Source of the DNA: Pseudogulbenkiania subflava DSM 22618
GTDB taxonomy: Bacteria; Pseudomonadota; Gammaproteobacteria; Burkholderiales; Chromobacteriaceae
Assembly: GCF_900177275.1 (NCBI RefSeq)
Contig: NZ_FXAG01000007.1
Coordinates: 122,879 to 186,878 of the forward strand
Length of the DNA: 64,000 nucleotides
Direction of reading: 5' to 3'
The translations under genes and the position numbers were made by a program. This document shows positions 35,058 through 45,100 of the stretch, in pieces. The notes under the pieces were generated by a model. It was not told the origin of the DNA. It saw only the letters and a program-made list of their open reading frames with translations, and did not search any database. How positions within the stretch are numbered: the stretch's first letter is position 1; each line of letters starts with the position of its first letter.

Positions 35058-35944
35058 CAGACATCCCATTCCACTGCGGCTTCGTCGCCATCGTCGGTCG
35101 TCCCAACGTCGGCAAGTCGACGTTGATGAACCACCTGATCGGCCAGAAGGTCAGCATCACCTCGAAGAAGGCGCAAACCACGCGCCACCGCGTCAACGGC
35201 ATCCACACCGAAGACACCGCCCAGTTCGTGTTCGTCGATACCCCGGGTTTCCAGACCTTCCACAAGGGTGCGCTCAACGAGGTGCTCAACCGCAGCGTGA
35301 AGGAAACGCTGTCGGACGTGGATTGCGTGCTATTCGTGATCGAGGCCATGCGTTGGACCGGTGCCGACAAGGAGCTGTTGCCACTCCTGCCCAAGCACAC
35401 CCCGGTGATGCTGGTGATCAACAAGCTCGACAAGGCCAAGGACAAACAGGCGCTGATGGAATTCATCGAGACCGTGAAGGCCGACTTTGCCTTCGCCGAC
35501 GTCGAGGTGGTCAGCGCCAAGCATGGTCAGCGTCTGGTCGAACTGCTCGACAAGGTGCGACCGCGCCTGCCGGAATCGATGCCGCTCTACCCCGAGGACA
35601 TGGTGACCGACAAGAGCGAACGTTTCCTCGCCGCCGAAATCGTGCGCGAGAAGCTGTTCCGCTACCTGGGTGAGGAACTGCCGTATTCGATGAACGTGGA
35701 GGTCGAGCAGTTCGAACTCGACGGTGCCTTGCGCCGCATCCACATCGCCGTGCTGGTCGACAAGGAAGGCCAGAAAGGCATCCTGATCGGCAAGGGCGGC
35801 GAGAAGCTGAAGAAGATTTCGACCGAAGCCCGCCTCGACATGGAAAAGCTGTTCGACGGCAAGGTCTACCTGGAGGTCTGGGTCAAGGTCAAGAGCGGTT
35901 GGGCCGACGACGTGCGCTTCCTCAAGGAATTCGGCCTCCACTGA
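35054..35944 (+). CDS. era: GTPase Era
   Basis: A GTPase that assists 16S rRNA processing and 30S assembly. 296 residues: G1 is GRPNVGKST, G3 is DTPGF and G4 is NKLD; a C-terminal KH domain carries the GKGGEKLKKI loop. Coupled to rnc. Confidence 0.97.
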   Translation: MTDIPFHCGFVAIVGRPNVGKSTLMNHLIGQKVSITSKKAQTTRHRVNGIHTEDTAQFVFVDTPGFQTFHKGALNEVLNRSVKETLSDVDCVLFVIEAMRWTGADKELLPLLPKHTPVMLVINKLDKAKDKQALMEFIETVKADFAFADVEVVSAKHGQRLVELLDKVRPRLPESMPLYPEDMVTDKSERFLAAEIVREKLFRYLGEELPYSMNVEVEQFELDGALRRIHIAVLVDKEGQKGILIGKGGEKLKKISTEARLDMEKLFDGKVYLEVWVKVKSGWADDVRFLKEFGLH

Positions 35945-35946
35945 TC

Positions 35947-36297
35947 ATGTCCGATTCTCTGCCGCTCCCGCCCTATTGGACCGTGATCTTTTCCTCGCAG
36001 CGCAGCGAGGCGGAGCAGGGCTACGCCGAGATGGCCGAGCGTATGTTGCGGCTGGCTCGGGTGCAGCCTGGCTTTCTCGGCATGGAAAGCGCGCGGGACG
36101 AAAACGGTTTCGGCATTACCGTGTCTTATTGGGATAGCGTGGAGGCGATCGCCGCCTGGCGTCATCATGCGGAACACATGGTGGCGCAGCGCCTTGGGCG
36201 TGAGGTGTGGTATCAGGCCTTTTCGCTGAAGGTGGCCCGTGTCGAGCGGGCGCATGATTTTCCGAACCCGACGCCGCATGAGCCAGGGCCGGGTTGA
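35947..36297 (+). CDS. ABM-domain monooxygenase-like protein
   Basis: A 116-residue protein of the antibiotic-biosynthesis monooxygenase fold (WTVIFSSQRSEAEQGYAEMA, then GFLGMESARDENGFGITVSY). It starts 2 bp after era and its tail overlaps recO by 20 bp. A similar gene is often seen between era and recO in betaproteobacteria. Substrate unknown. Confidence 0.8.
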   Translation: MSDSLPLPPYWTVIFSSQRSEAEQGYAEMAERMLRLARVQPGFLGMESARDENGFGITVSYWDSVEAIAAWRHHAEHMVAQRLGREVWYQAFSLKVARVERAHDFPNPTPHEPGPG

Positions 36298-37006
36298 CCG
36301 CCAGCCGGCCTACGTGCTGCACGCCCAGCCGTACCGGGAAACCAGCCTGCTGCTCGACGTGCTGACGCGCGAGCATGGGCGCATCGCGCTGGTGGCGCGC
36401 GGTGCGCGCCGGCCCCGTTCCGACCTGCGCGGCGTGCTGTTGCCATTCCAGCCTCTGCTCCTGGCTTGGTTCGGCAAGAACGAAGTGCGCACCTTGCACA
36501 CCGCCGATTGGCAGGGCGGGGTGCCGCAACTGTCGGGCTTGCCGCTGGTGTGCGGGTTTTATCTGAATGAATTGTTGATCAAGCTGACTGCGCGCGACGA
36601 CCCGCATCCGGAAACCTTCGCGGTTTACGCCGAGGCGGTACGTGGACTGGCGTCGGGCGGCTTGCTGTCGTCGGTGTTGCGGCGTTTCGAGCTGGGCCTG
36701 GTGCGCACGCTGGGCTACGCGCCTGCCTTCGATGTCGACAGCAACGGGCGCGAAGTGGAGCCCGACGTGCCCTATCTGTGTGGGCCCGAGCAGGCGCTGC
36801 AGCGCTGGCAGGGCGAACCGGTGCCGGCGCAGCAGCAGGTAATCGAGGGCCGGACTCTGCTGGCGATGGCTGGTGGCGATTTTTCCGAGCTCTCCACGCG
36901 GCGCGAGGCGCGCCGTCTGATGAGACTTTTTCTGGGGCAGCTTCTGGGGGTGCAGTCGTTGGCGACCCGCGAGCTGCTGCAATCAATCAGTGCCCTCGGC
37001 GACTGA
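36278..37006 (+). CDS. recO: DNA repair protein RecO
   Basis: Helps load RecA onto SSB-coated gaps (RecFOR pathway). 242 residues; the OB-fold N-terminus reads PAYVLHAQPYRETSLLLDVL and ARGARRPRSDLRGVLLPF. The start at 36278 (MSQGRVDRQP) was chosen; in-frame ATG at 36254 would add MIFRTRRR. The zinc-binding cysteine cluster of some RecO proteins is absent here. Confidence 0.93.
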   Translation: MSQGRVDRQPAYVLHAQPYRETSLLLDVLTREHGRIALVARGARRPRSDLRGVLLPFQPLLLAWFGKNEVRTLHTADWQGGVPQLSGLPLVCGFYLNELLIKLTARDDPHPETFAVYAEAVRGLASGGLLSSVLRRFELGLVRTLGYAPAFDVDSNGREVEPDVPYLCGPEQALQRWQGEPVPAQQQVIEGRTLLAMAGGDFSELSTRREARRLMRLFLGQLLGVQSLATRELLQSISALGD

Positions 37007-37234
37007 TTCCGGACGGCATTAGAAACGAAAACGAGAAGGTCCGCGCGTGGGCCCGCCGAGAGCGCCGCTATCGTGGCATGCGTTCGCGAGCGGATTTCTG
37101 CAGGGCAATAGGGCGCGGGGCAAATTAAGGGTTTGTCCCGCTGTGTTGGGTCCGCACGCCGGGCGCGACATGTTGCAGCAAAATGATCGTTTCTAACTGA
37201 CTGGAATGGGACCGAGCGGGGGCGATGGAGTGAG

Positions 37235-37975
37235 ATGATGATTCTGTTGGGCGTGAATATCGACCATGTGGCCACCCTGCGCCAGGCGCGAGGCACCCGT
37301 TATCCGAGTCCGATCGAAGCGGCGCTGGTGGCCGAGACGGCCGGCGCAGACCTGATTACCCTGCATCTGCGCGAAGACCGCCGCCATATTCAGGATGCCG
37401 ACGTGGTGGCAATGCGTCAGGTGATCAAGACGCGCATGAATCTGGAGATGGCCCTGACCGAGGAGATGCTGGCCAATGCCTTGCGGGTCAAGCCGGAGGA
37501 TGTCTGCCTGGTGCCGGAAAAGCGCGAGGAGATCACCACCGAAGGTGGGCTCGACGTGATCCGCCACTTCGACCAGGTGCGCGACTACACTCAGGCTCTC
37601 ACCGAGGCCGGTATCCGCGTGTCGCTGTTCATCGACCCGGACAACCAGCAGATTGAAGCGGCACGCGATGCCGGTGCTCGCGTCATCGAGCTGCATACCG
37701 GGGCCTACGCCGACGCCGCGCATCAGGCGGAACGCGAGCGTGAACTCACGCGGGTGCGCGAGGCGGCGGTGTTTGCCGCGCACCTGGATTTTGTGGTCAA
37801 CGCCGGGCATGGCCTGTCGTATCACAATGTGAAGCCGGTGGCGGCGATTCCTGAAATTGCCGAACTCAACATCGGTCACGCCATCGTCAGCCAGGCGCTG
37901 TTCGTCGGCTTCCCTGAGGCGGTACGCTCGATGAAGGCGCTGATGATCGAAGGCCGGCGTGACGCCCACCAATAA
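37235..37975 (+). CDS. pdxJ: Pyridoxine 5'-phosphate synthase
   Basis: Forms pyridoxine 5'-phosphate, the last ring-closing step of vitamin B6 synthesis. 246 residues; [20 protein letters not shown] and [19 protein letters not shown] are diagnostic. Two adjacent ATG codons occur at 37235 and 37238; GGAG is 4 and 7 nt upstream of them, so the second may be used. The 228-bp gap before it shows no clear gene or promoter. Confidence 0.96.
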   Translation: MMILLGVNIDHVATLRQARGTRYPSPIEAALVAETAGADLITLHLREDRRHIQDADVVAMRQVIKTRMNLEMALTEEMLANALRVKPEDVCLVPEKREEITTEGGLDVIRHFDQVRDYTQALTEAGIRVSLFIDPDNQQIEAARDAGARVIELHTGAYADAAHQAERERELTRVREAAVFAAHLDFVVNAGHGLSYHNVKPVAAIPEIAELNIGHAIVSQALFVGFPEAVRSMKALMIEGRRDAHQ

Positions 37976-37987
37976 GCGACCACTACC

Positions 37988-38401
37988 ATGATCTACGGCA
38001 TCGGCACCGACATCGTCGCCGTCGCGCGCATGCAGGCCCTGCTGGACCGCTGGGGAGACAAGGCCGGGCGGCGCATCCTGGCCCCGTCCGAGCGGGCCGC
38101 CTTTGCCGCCAGCCGTGATCCGGCGCGCCTGCTGGCCAAGCGCTTCGCCGTCAAGGAAGCGGCATCGAAAGCCTTGGGGACCGGCATCCGCGCGCCGGTG
38201 CTGCTCACCGCTATCGCCGTCGATCACGATGCCCTGGGCAAGCCGCTGCTGGTCTTCAGTCCCGAGTTGCAGTGCTTCGCCGAAAGCCGTGGCGTGGTCG
38301 GCAGCCATCTTTCCATCAGCGACGAGCGCGACCACGCGCTCGCCTTTGTCGTGCTGGAGGGCATGCCTTCGGCCAACCCTCCAGTCATCTTGCAGGCCTG
38401 A
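37988..38401 (+). CDS. acpS: Holo-[acyl-carrier-protein] synthase
   Basis: Attaches the phosphopantetheine arm to acyl carrier protein. 137 residues with [12 protein letters not shown] (metal-binding Asp) and [17 protein letters not shown]. It follows pdxJ by 12 bp, the usual arrangement. A TTCGGCCAAC copy at 38368-38377 encodes Ser-Ala-Asn in the C-terminal tail. Confidence 0.95.
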   Translation: MIYGIGTDIVAVARMQALLDRWGDKAGRRILAPSERAAFAASRDPARLLAKRFAVKEAASKALGTGIRAPVLLTAIAVDHDALGKPLLVFSPELQCFAESRGVVGSHLSISDERDHALAFVVLEGMPSANPPVILQA

Positions 38402-38406
38402 TTCCT

Positions 38407-39492
38407 ATGCACAGTACCGTATCCCTCCCGCGCGGCCCCGTGATGGTGGACGTGGCGGGTTTCGCTCTGACCGATGCCGAGCGCACGCGGCTTTGCCATC
38501 CACTGGTCGGCGGGGTGATCCTGTTTCGGCGCAATTTTCAGAACATCGAGCAACTCAAGGCGCTGACCGCTGAAATCCGCGCGCTGCGCTCCCCTCATTT
38601 GCTGATCGCCGTGGACCATGAAGGGGGGCGGGTGCAGCGCTTCCTCGACGGTTTCACGCGCCTGCCGCCAATGCGCGTGCTGGGCGAAGCCTGGCAGCAC
38701 GACCCGCAACAAGCGGAGAGCCTGGCCGAAACCGTGGGCTACGTGCTGGCGGCGGAACTGCGTGCCTGCGGTGTCGACCTGTCGTTCACCCCGGTGCTGG
38801 ACCTCGACTGGGGACGTTGCGCCGTGATCGGCAACCGCAGCTTCAGCCGCGACCCCGAGGTGGTGTCCGCCCTGGCGCTGGCGCTGCAGCGCGGCTTGAA
38901 AAAGGGCGGCATGGCCACCTGCGGCAAGCATTTTCCTGGCCACGGCTACGTCGAGGGCGACAGCCATCACGTCATCCCGGTCGATGTGCGCAGCCTGGAC
39001 GAGCTGATGGCCGACGACATCAAACCCTTCGTGCGTCTTTCCGCTGCCGGCCTGACTTCGGTGATGCCGGCGCACGTGGTCTACCCGCAGGTGGACAACC
39101 AGCCGGCCGGTTTCTCGCACATCTGGCTGCAGGACATCTTACGTCGCCAGGTCGGTTTCGACGGGGTGATCTTCTCCGACGACCTGTGCATGGAAGGCGC
39201 AGCTGGCGCCGGCGGCATCGCCGAGCGCGCTCGTGCTGCCTTTGCGGCCGGCTGCGACATGGCTCTGGTATGCAACCGCCCGGACCTCGCCGACGAACTG
39301 CTCGGCACGCTCGCTGATCCGGCCATTGCCGGACTGGCGGAGCGGCTGGCGCGCATGGAAGGACAGGGCGGGCAGGCCGAGTGGGAAAAGACGATGGACA
39401 GCGCCGACTTTGCCGCCGAGCGGGCTATCGTGGCGCGCCTCGCGATGCCGCCGGATGCGCTGAAGGGGCCGGCAGTGGGCGAGGCCAGTTGA
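38407..39492 (+). CDS. nagZ: Beta-N-acetylhexosaminidase NagZ
   Basis: A cytoplasmic glycosidase of family GH3 that recycles peptidoglycan fragments. 361 residues; KHFPGHGYVEGDSHH carries the mobile loop with the catalytic Asp-His pair, and IFSDDLCMEGA the nucleophile Asp. It follows acpS by 5 bp and ends the block. Confidence 0.95.
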   Translation: MHSTVSLPRGPVMVDVAGFALTDAERTRLCHPLVGGVILFRRNFQNIEQLKALTAEIRALRSPHLLIAVDHEGGRVQRFLDGFTRLPPMRVLGEAWQHDPQQAESLAETVGYVLAAELRACGVDLSFTPVLDLDWGRCAVIGNRSFSRDPEVVSALALALQRGLKKGGMATCGKHFPGHGYVEGDSHHVIPVDVRSLDELMADDIKPFVRLSAAGLTSVMPAHVVYPQVDNQPAGFSHIWLQDILRRQVGFDGVIFSDDLCMEGAAGAGGIAERARAAFAAGCDMALVCNRPDLADELLGTLADPAIAGLAERLARMEGQGGQAEWEKTMDSADFAAERAIVARLAMPPDALKGPAVGEAS

Positions 39493-39509
39493 GCCTATCT
39501 CATTAGGCG

Positions 39510-39673
39510 GCTGCGCCTTCGCATCTTGAGTGCCAGCGGACTGCGTGCGAATCTCGTTTAGAGATTCGCTCAGCGATGCGGAATCCTCATGTACTCCGTG
39601 TACATTCCGGTTCCTGTGCTCCGGTGGCACGCAACCTGCTTTGGCTCGCTCGCCTACTGAAACAGACTCCTAG
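39510..39673 (+). repeat. Dispersed hairpin repeat, copy R4
   Basis: The most complete copy, in the gap between convergent nagZ and the HD-GYP-like gene. Hairpin 1 is GCGAATCTC/GAGATTCGC (39547-39569). Hairpin 2 is TGTAC/GTACA (39590-39604). CATTCCGGTTCCTGTGCTCC follows, and GGTT..GTGC / GCAC..AACC can form a third stem. The end reads GAAACAGACTCCTAG. It shares arrangement and sequence with R1 at 461-600. Outer limits approximate. Confidence 0.7.
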
Positions 39674-39706
39674 TGATTTTGGGGAGGTTTGTTTTTTGTT
39701 GCAGGT

Positions 39707-40873
39707 TCAGGGCTTCCACAGCTTGGCGAGAAAGCCGGGCCTGACCCCCGCCTGGGCCAGTGTTACGGCCTCGATAATGTGGAAGCCGGGGTTGCGGGTC
39801 TCGCGTAATAGCGGTTCGGCGTAGGGCGGGCCGTCGGCCTTGCGTAGCGCGGCCACGCGGGGCTCGTTGGCTTTTTCGCGACGGTGGGTGACCACGGCGA
39901 TCTCGCCGTTGGCCAAGCGCACGCAGCTGCCCGGCGGGTAGATGCCGATCTCCTTGATCAGCAGCGCGGTGTACTGTGGATCGAACTCGCCATAGCCGCC
40001 CTGGAACAGCTTGGCCATGATGCGTGCCGCCGGCTCGGTTGCATGGCCGGGGGAGGGAGAGAGCCGAGCGGTCAGCACATCGGCCAGATGCAGCAGATGG
40101 GCGAGTGGTTCGATGTCCTGGCGCTTCAACCCCAGCGGGTACCCTGAACCGTTCCACTCTTCGTGATGCTGCTGCACCAGGGTGTGCCACAGTTCGTCGT
40201 CGATGCCGGCCTCGCGCAGAATGGCCGAGCTGAGCAGAGGATGGCCGAACAGGGCCTCGCGCTGCTGGGGCGTGGCAGGCGTGTCTTGAGCGGACATCTG
40301 GTTGAGCAAGGCGGTGACTGCGATATTCATGGTGAGCGCGGCGCCGATCAGACTGTGCTGGGCCGATTCGCCGAGCCCCAGACGGCGGCTCAGCACCGCC
40401 AGCAGCGCGGCGGCATGCAAGGGGTGGCCGCTACCATGATCGCGTTGCGGCACCAACAGGATGGCGGCCAGCAAGGCATCAGGCTGGTTGACGGCCAACT
40501 CGTGCAGGCGCCGGGCGACGCTGTGCAGGCTGTCGCCCAGACCGGCAACCGCCAGTCCGTGCGTCAGCAGGCCCTGCACCCGCTGTCCGATGAATTCCAT
40601 TTCCATCAGGGGGTTGGCCGGGCGCTTGGCTTCTTCTTGTTTGCGCAGCGCTTCGGCACGCTCGCGTTTCTCCCGCTCCAGGCGCGCCTCGATGGCGTCC
40701 TTGTCACCCACGCCGACGTTGAGCAGCTTGTCGCGTTGCTCGGCGCTCAGGACGTAATGGCCTTTTTTCAGCAGCAAAAGGCCGTTGTTGGCGTAGACGT
40801 CGACCGGCAATTCCTGCCCCACCCGGAGCCGCAGGGGGTGCAGTTTGGACTTGTTATCGGGGTGATCGCTCAT
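39707..40873 (-). CDS. HD-GYP-like protein lacking the HD dyad (copy 1)
   Basis: A 388-residue protein with an N-terminal region of about 70 residues (LRVGQELPVDVYANNGLLLL), a basic coiled linker (EREKRERAEALRKQEEAKR) and an HD-GYP domain. HHEEWNGSGYPLG is the GYP signature. Where active enzymes have HDIGK, this reads GAALTMNIAVTALL, so the HD metal ligands are missing. It is therefore probably not a normal c-di-GMP phosphodiesterase and may bind the nucleotide or another partner. A paralogue with the same change lies directly upstream (40948-42102). Confidence 0.82.
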   Translation of the reverse strand: MSDHPDNKSKLHPLRLRVGQELPVDVYANNGLLLLKKGHYVLSAEQRDKLLNVGVGDKDAIEARLEREKRERAEALRKQEEAKRPANPLMEMEFIGQRVQGLLTHGLAVAGLGDSLHSVARRLHELAVNQPDALLAAILLVPQRDHGSGHPLHAAALLAVLSRRLGLGESAQHSLIGAALTMNIAVTALLNQMSAQDTPATPQQREALFGHPLLSSAILREAGIDDELWHTLVQQHHEEWNGSGYPLGLKRQDIEPLAHLLHLADVLTARLSPSPGHATEPAARIMAKLFQGGYGEFDPQYTALLIKEIGIYPPGSCVRLANGEIAVVTHRREKANEPRVAALRKADGPPYAEPLLRETRNPGFHIIEAVTLAQAGVRPGFLAKLWKP

Positions 40874-40947
40874 GGTTCTAAGTGACGCATTGGCTGATCG
40901 CCATTGTAGCCTGCCCCCAAGCCGCCGGTGCGGTGAATAATGACGGC

Positions 40948-42102
40948 CTAGTGCTTGCGTTTTTTCCACAGTGCGGAGAGATACTGTGGGCGGATGCCGG
41001 CCTGGCTCAGCGGGATCATGCCGACGATCTGGTATTCCTTGAGGCGTGTCTCGCGCAGCAGCGGCCCACCGTAGGCGGCGCCATCTTCGCGGCGCAACGC
41101 GGCGACCAGCGGCTGGTCGGCACGCTCGCGCCGGGCCACCACCACGCCGAGTTCGTGGCTGGCCAGGCGCACGAAGCTGCCCGGCGGGTAGACGCCCATT
41201 TCCTTTACCAGCAGCGTGACGTACTGGCTGTCGACTTGCTGGTCGCGGTTCTTGAACAGCTGGGCCAGTGCGTTTTGCGGCAGGATGGCCTTGCGGTAGC
41301 TGCGCGGCACCAGCTTGGCGGCGGAAATGTCGGCCAGGTGCAGCAGGTGGGCCAGCGGGTGGATGTCGGTGCGCTCCAGTCGTTCCGGGTAGCCGGAACT
41401 GTCCCATTCCTCGTGGTGCTGCTGCACCAGGGTGTGCCACAGCTCGTCGGTGACGCCGCATTCGCGCAGGATAGCCGAGCTGAGCAGGGGGTGCCCGGCG
41501 ATCTCTTCCTGCTGCTCCGGGGTCAGCGGGGTAGCCTGGCTGTACAGCTCGTCCATCAGAGGGGCGATGGAGAGGTTCATGGTGAGTGCGGCGGCGATCA
41601 GGATCAGCCGGGCATCCGCCGGCGTGTCGAGTCGCTTGGAGATCAGCGCGGCGAGGATGGCGGTGTGGATGCTGTGCGCGGCGGTGTAGCGCTGGATCGG
41701 CAGCAGCAGCATCGATGCCAGCAGGCCGTCCGGCACCTTGTCGCACAGGGCGAGCAGGCGCTCGGCCAGTTCGCGCAGCTTGAGCTCGAACATCGGCTCG
41801 GACAGGGCGCAGTTGAGCAGGTAATCGAGCGACGGGGTGATGTGGCGCACCTCTTCGAACGGTTCGATCAGCTCGACCGGGCCATCGGCGCGCTTGGCGG
41901 TGGGGTCCGGCTTGTTCTGCTGTGCGCGCTGGCTGGCCTCGAGCGAGCTGTGCGCCAGCAGGCGCTCCTTCTGCTTGTCGGTCAGGACGTAGTGGCCCTT
42001 GCCGAGCAGCAGGAAGCCGCTCTTGGTATAGAGGTTGATGGGCAGTGCTTCCCCGACCTTGATGAGGCTGTCCAGCGGGTTTTTTCCTGAAGACGATGCC
42101 AT
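40948..42102 (-). CDS. HD-GYP-like protein lacking the HD dyad (copy 2)
   Basis: A 384-residue paralogue of the adjacent gene, arranged alike: N-terminal region (KVGEALPINLYTKSGFLLLG), HD-GYP domain and C-terminal YPPGSFVRLASHELGVVV. The GYP motif is HHEEWDSSGYPERL. The HD dyad is again replaced (AAALTMNLSIAPL). Both copies keep GHPLLSSAILRE, so the metal site is only partly lost. AGGAGAA lies about 11 nt before the ATG at 42102. Product of tandem duplication. Confidence 0.82.
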   Translation of the reverse strand: MASSSGKNPLDSLIKVGEALPINLYTKSGFLLLGKGHYVLTDKQKERLLAHSSLEASQRAQQNKPDPTAKRADGPVELIEPFEEVRHITPSLDYLLNCALSEPMFELKLRELAERLLALCDKVPDGLLASMLLLPIQRYTAAHSIHTAILAALISKRLDTPADARLILIAAALTMNLSIAPLMDELYSQATPLTPEQQEEIAGHPLLSSAILRECGVTDELWHTLVQQHHEEWDSSGYPERLERTDIHPLAHLLHLADISAAKLVPRSYRKAILPQNALAQLFKNRDQQVDSQYVTLLVKEMGVYPPGSFVRLASHELGVVVARRERADQPLVAALRREDGAAYGGPLLRETRLKEYQIVGMIPLSQAGIRPQYLSALWKKRKH

Positions 42103-42161
42103 GCTGTTTTGATTCTCCTTGGCACTTTACAAGTGTAGGCCCGGCAAACAAGGTGGGGGAC

Positions 42162-45100
42162 TTATTTACCCGAAATGGATTCCCATTCTTTCATTAAACG
42201 CTTGAGCGAAACAGGGTAAGGTGTTTTCAGTTCCTGGGCAAACAGGCTGACGCGCAACTCCTCGATTTTCCAGCGGAACTCGGCGAGCGCCGGCGTGGCT
42301 TCGCCCTTGTCTTCGGCTTCGGACAGGCGGGTTTCCCACAGCGTCCACAGTTGGCGGATTTCGGCGGCGCGCTGGCCGTCGCGCTGCGTGTTGGCAGCGT
42401 GCTTATCCATGCGTAGGCTCATCGCTTTCATATAGCGCGGCAGGTGGGCGAGCTGGCTCCACGGCGTGGCGTTGAGGAAGCCCTTGTAGACCAGGCGGCC
42501 AAGCTGTTCGGTCAGTTCGCGGCCGAGCTTGTGTTTGGCTAGTTTGGGCTGCAGTGCCTGGTATTCGCCGGCGATCTGGTTGAGGTAGGCGGTCACCGCC
42601 TGGATCACCGCCGGGAGCCGGGTACGCGCCCGCGTCTTCTGGTCGTTGAAGGCCTTTTCGGTGCGCGGCAGCTCGTCGTCGCCGATGAAGGCGCGGTCGC
42701 AGATGCAGGCGATGGCGTCGGCCAAGAGGTCGTCGACGTTGGCCACCCCCCTGAGCTGCAGGCCGAGTTGGGTCATGCCGGGCAGGCCCTTGCCGAGCTG
42801 CTTCATTTGCTCCTTGAGTTGCAGCTGCAGCAGGCGCACCACCCCCTGGCGGTGGGCGCGGCTGGCGGCGTATTCGGTGTCGTAGAGGCGGATCGCGACC
42901 TTGTCGGTTTCCAGCGTCAGCGCCGGGTAGCCGGTGAGCTGTTGGCGGCCGCGTGCGAACTGGATCGCCGCCGGCAGTTCGCCGAAATCCCAGCTGGTGA
43001 CGTCGTCGCGCTCGAACTCGGCCGAGGTGTCGCGGAAGGTGAGCTGTGCGGCCTGGCCGAACTGTTTCTGCAAGGCGAGCAGGTCGCGGCCGAGGCCGAT
43101 TTCCTGCTTGCCGTCGTCGATGACGCGGAAGTTGAACAGCAGGTGCAGCGGCAGCGTGGTGAGGTCGAAGTCGTCCACCGCCACCTTGACGCCGCCGGTT
43201 TCGCGCAGGATGAAGCGCGCCAGTTGTGGGGCGATCGGCTGCGTGGTGTCGGGGTTGGCCGAAAGGAAACGCGTGACGAAGTCCGGCACCGGCACGCAGG
43301 TGCGGCGTACCTGCTTCGGCAGGCTCTTGATTATCAGCTGCAGCTTCTCGCGGATCATGCCCGGCACCAGCCATTCGAACGGCGCCGGCTCCAGCCGGTT
43401 GAGGATGGCGAGAGGCACGTCCACGGTGACGCCGTCGAGCGGGTGGTTGGGTTCGAAGCGGTACTTCAGGCGCAGCTTGCCGTCTTCGTGCTCCAGCCAT
43501 TCCGGGAACTGGTTGACGGTGACGTGCTGCGCGGCGTGGCGCATCAGCTCTTCGCGCGTCAGGAACAGCCGCTTGGGGTCGGCCTGCTCGGCCTGTTTGC
43601 GCCAGGCTTCGAAGCTCGCCGCGTCGACCACGTCGGTCGGGATGCGCTCGGCGTAGAAGGCGAACAGCGCGTCTTCGTCCACCAGTACGTCCTGGCGCCG
43701 CGCCTTGTGTTCGAGCTGCTCGACCTCGCGGATCAACTGCTGGTTGCGCTGGAACCAGGGCGCGTTGCTGGCGTAGTCCATTGCCACCAGCGCGCCGCGG
43801 ATGAACAGCTCGCGCGCTTCTTCGGGCGCGATGCGGCCGTAGCTGACCGGGCGGCGCGGCACCAGGGTCAGGCCGTACAGCGTGACGCGCTCGCTCGCCA
43901 CGACTTCGCCTCGGCTCTTTTCCCAGTGCGGGTCAAAGTAGTGGTATTTGACCAGATGCGGGGCGAGCTTTTCGACCCACTCCGGCTCGACTTTGCCGAC
44001 GCAGCGGGCGTAGAGCTTGGTGGTTTCCACCAGTTCGGCCGCCACCAGCCATTTCGGCTTGGCCTTCTTCAGTCCGGAGCCGGGGAAGACGTGGAAGTGC
44101 ACGCCGCGTGTGCCGAGGTAGTCGTCGCTTTCCTGCGATTTCATGCCGAGGTTGCCGATCAGGCCGGTGAGCAGCGCCTGGTGCAGGCGCTCGTAGGCGA
44201 CGGCGTCGAGTTGCTGGCGTTTTTTGGCGCTGAGCTGGTCGAGGTTGGCGCTGGTCTCGGCTTCGGCGTGCGCTTCGTGGCGCTGGATCAGCCCCATCTC
44301 GGCGGCGATCTCGGCCAGCTGGCCGTGCAGTTCGCGCCATTCGCGCATCCTGAGATAGGACAGGAAGTGCTCGTGGCACAGGTTGATGAGCTGGCGGTTG
44401 GACTTCTTGTGCTTGAGCGCGTCCTGGAAGAAGTCCCACAGGTGCAGGAAGGACAGGAAGTCCGATTTCTCGTCGGCGAATTTCTGCTGCGCCCGCTCGG
44501 CCGCTTCGCGCGCGTCGAACGGCCGCTCGCGCGGGTCCTGGATCGAGAGGGCGGCGGCGATGATCAGCACCTCGCGCACGCAGCCCAGCTCGCGCGCGGC
44601 GAGCAGCATGCGGCCGATCTTGGGGTCGATCGGCAGCCGCGCCAGTTCCTTGCCGACCGGGGTCAGTTCGCTCTTGTCGTCCACCGCGCCCAGTTCGGTC
44701 AGCACCTGGTAGCCGTCGGCGATCAGCCGTGACGATGGCGCTTCGATGAACGGGAATTCGTCGACGCGGCCGAGGCGCAATGCCGCCATGCGCAGGATCA
44801 CGGCGGCGAGGTTGGAGCGCACGATTTCGGGGTCGGTGAAGGGCGGTCGGGCGTTGAAGTCGTCCTCGCCGTAGAGGCGCACGCAGACGCCGGCCTCGAC
44901 CCGGCCGCAACGGCCGGCGCGCTGGCGTGCCGCCGCCTGGGAAATCTTTTCCACCTGGAGCTGTTCGACCTTGGCGCGCGGCGAGTAGCGGTTGAGGCGC
45001 GCCAGACCGGTGTCGATCACGTACTTGATGCCGGGCACGGTGAGCGAGGTCTCGGCCACGTTGGTGGCGAGCACGATGCGCCGTCCGCCCGAGGGCTTGA

